From: a bacterium 210917-DFI.7.65
GTDB taxonomy: Bacteria > Bacillota > Clostridia > Oscillospirales > Oscillospiraceae
DNA length: 64,000 nucleotides
Direction: 5' to 3'
NCBI GenBank assembly: GCA_020555865.1
Contig: JAJCJJ010000004.1
Coordinates: 124,001 to 188,000 of the forward strand
Shown: piece after piece, positions 63,958 through 64,000 of the stretch
Position numbering within the stretch: position 1 is the first letter of the stretch
Layout of the letters: the number at the start of each line of letters is the position of its first letter
Position numbers and translations under genes: made by a program
The notes under the pieces: generated by a model
Database searches by the model: none
Told to the model about the DNA's origin: nothing
Seen by the model: the letters and a program-made list of their open reading frames with translations, nothing else

Positions 63958-64000
63958 CCCGTTTCCTTGGTACCCCAGCTCTGGTATTGCTCGGCAATCC
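63954..64000 (-). CDS. spoIIIAF: SpoIIIAF C-terminal fragment
   Basis: Only the last 14 codons are in the window; one frame reads IAEQYQSWGTKETG and ends in TGA overlapping the spoIIIAG GTG. The gene before spoIIIAG in the spoIIIA operon is spoIIIAF, so the assignment rests on position. The other two frames show no stop coupled to spoIIIAG. Confidence 0.5.
   Translation of the reverse strand, partial: IAEQYQSWGTKETG

Noticed and set aside
1..64000. CRISPR arrays, rRNA genes or complete insertion sequences
   Set aside because: No regularly spaced repeats, no rRNA-like sequence and no transposase were seen.

Overview
The window is chromosomal DNA of a low-to-mid GC, endospore-forming anaerobe of the class Clostridia. 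The evidence is a PolC-type replicase, T-box leaders, a split HisG/HisZ enzyme, sporulation genes (spoIIIAF-AG-AH and a spoIVFA/spoIVFB-like pair with a sigma-E-type promoter), and a set of clostridial/bacillar gene clusters in their usual order. Most genes lie on the minus strand. The genus cannot be named from this sequence alone.

Layout. 1-118 is the 5' end of a serine recombinase running off the edge. 183-6925 is a nine-gene histidine operon (hisZGDBHAFI, a 25-codon hydrophobic mini-ORF, hisE) read from a promoter whose -10 sits in a 14-bp palindrome; hisC is absent. 6961-17234 is a housekeeping run: polC, ispG, rseP, dxr, cdsA, uppS, frr, pyrH. 17419-27054 carries protein quality control (engB, lon, clpX, clpP, tig), a phosphoesterase, thrC and a dipeptidase. 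27083-30107 holds yraN, rnhB, rbgA, lepB and rplS. 30281-34485 holds a radical-SAM pair and the spoIVFA/B-like genes, then tRNA-Pro(CGG). 34800-36881 is a leucine T-box with leuA. 36899-40093 is a divergent SDR/aconitase-like pair. 40282-44308 holds two small proteins around a zinc-uptake cluster with its Fur-family regulator (fur/znuABC). 44369-47337 is a tyrosine T-box operon of an EamA transporter, tyrS and an acetyltransferase. 47514-49590 is a decayed glycyl-radical enzyme gene. 49684-51300 is a uracil-type permease with a leader attenuator.

The most interesting region is 51399-64000. Its order is spoIIIAF-AG-AH, asp23, nusB, a TsaD-like gene, xseA, xseB, ispA, a 640-nt structured non-coding region, a four-helix membrane protein, dxs, tlyA, nadK, argR, recN. 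This is the known context of the OLE (ornate large extremophilic) RNA and its membrane partner OapA. The non-coding stretch 57789-58426 has complementary ends, many internal hairpins, no credible ORF and its own promoter. I interpret it as an OLE RNA gene with oapA directly downstream.

How the genes relate. Three genes of the non-mevalonate isoprenoid route (ispG, dxr, dxs) plus ispA and uppS lead to prenyl diphosphates and the cell-wall lipid carrier. Regulation visible in the DNA includes two T-boxes (Leu, Tyr), a terminator-type attenuator before the permease, 7-1-7 inverted repeats at the fur/znu promoter, a palindrome at the his promoter and a sigma-E-like promoter at spoIVFA.
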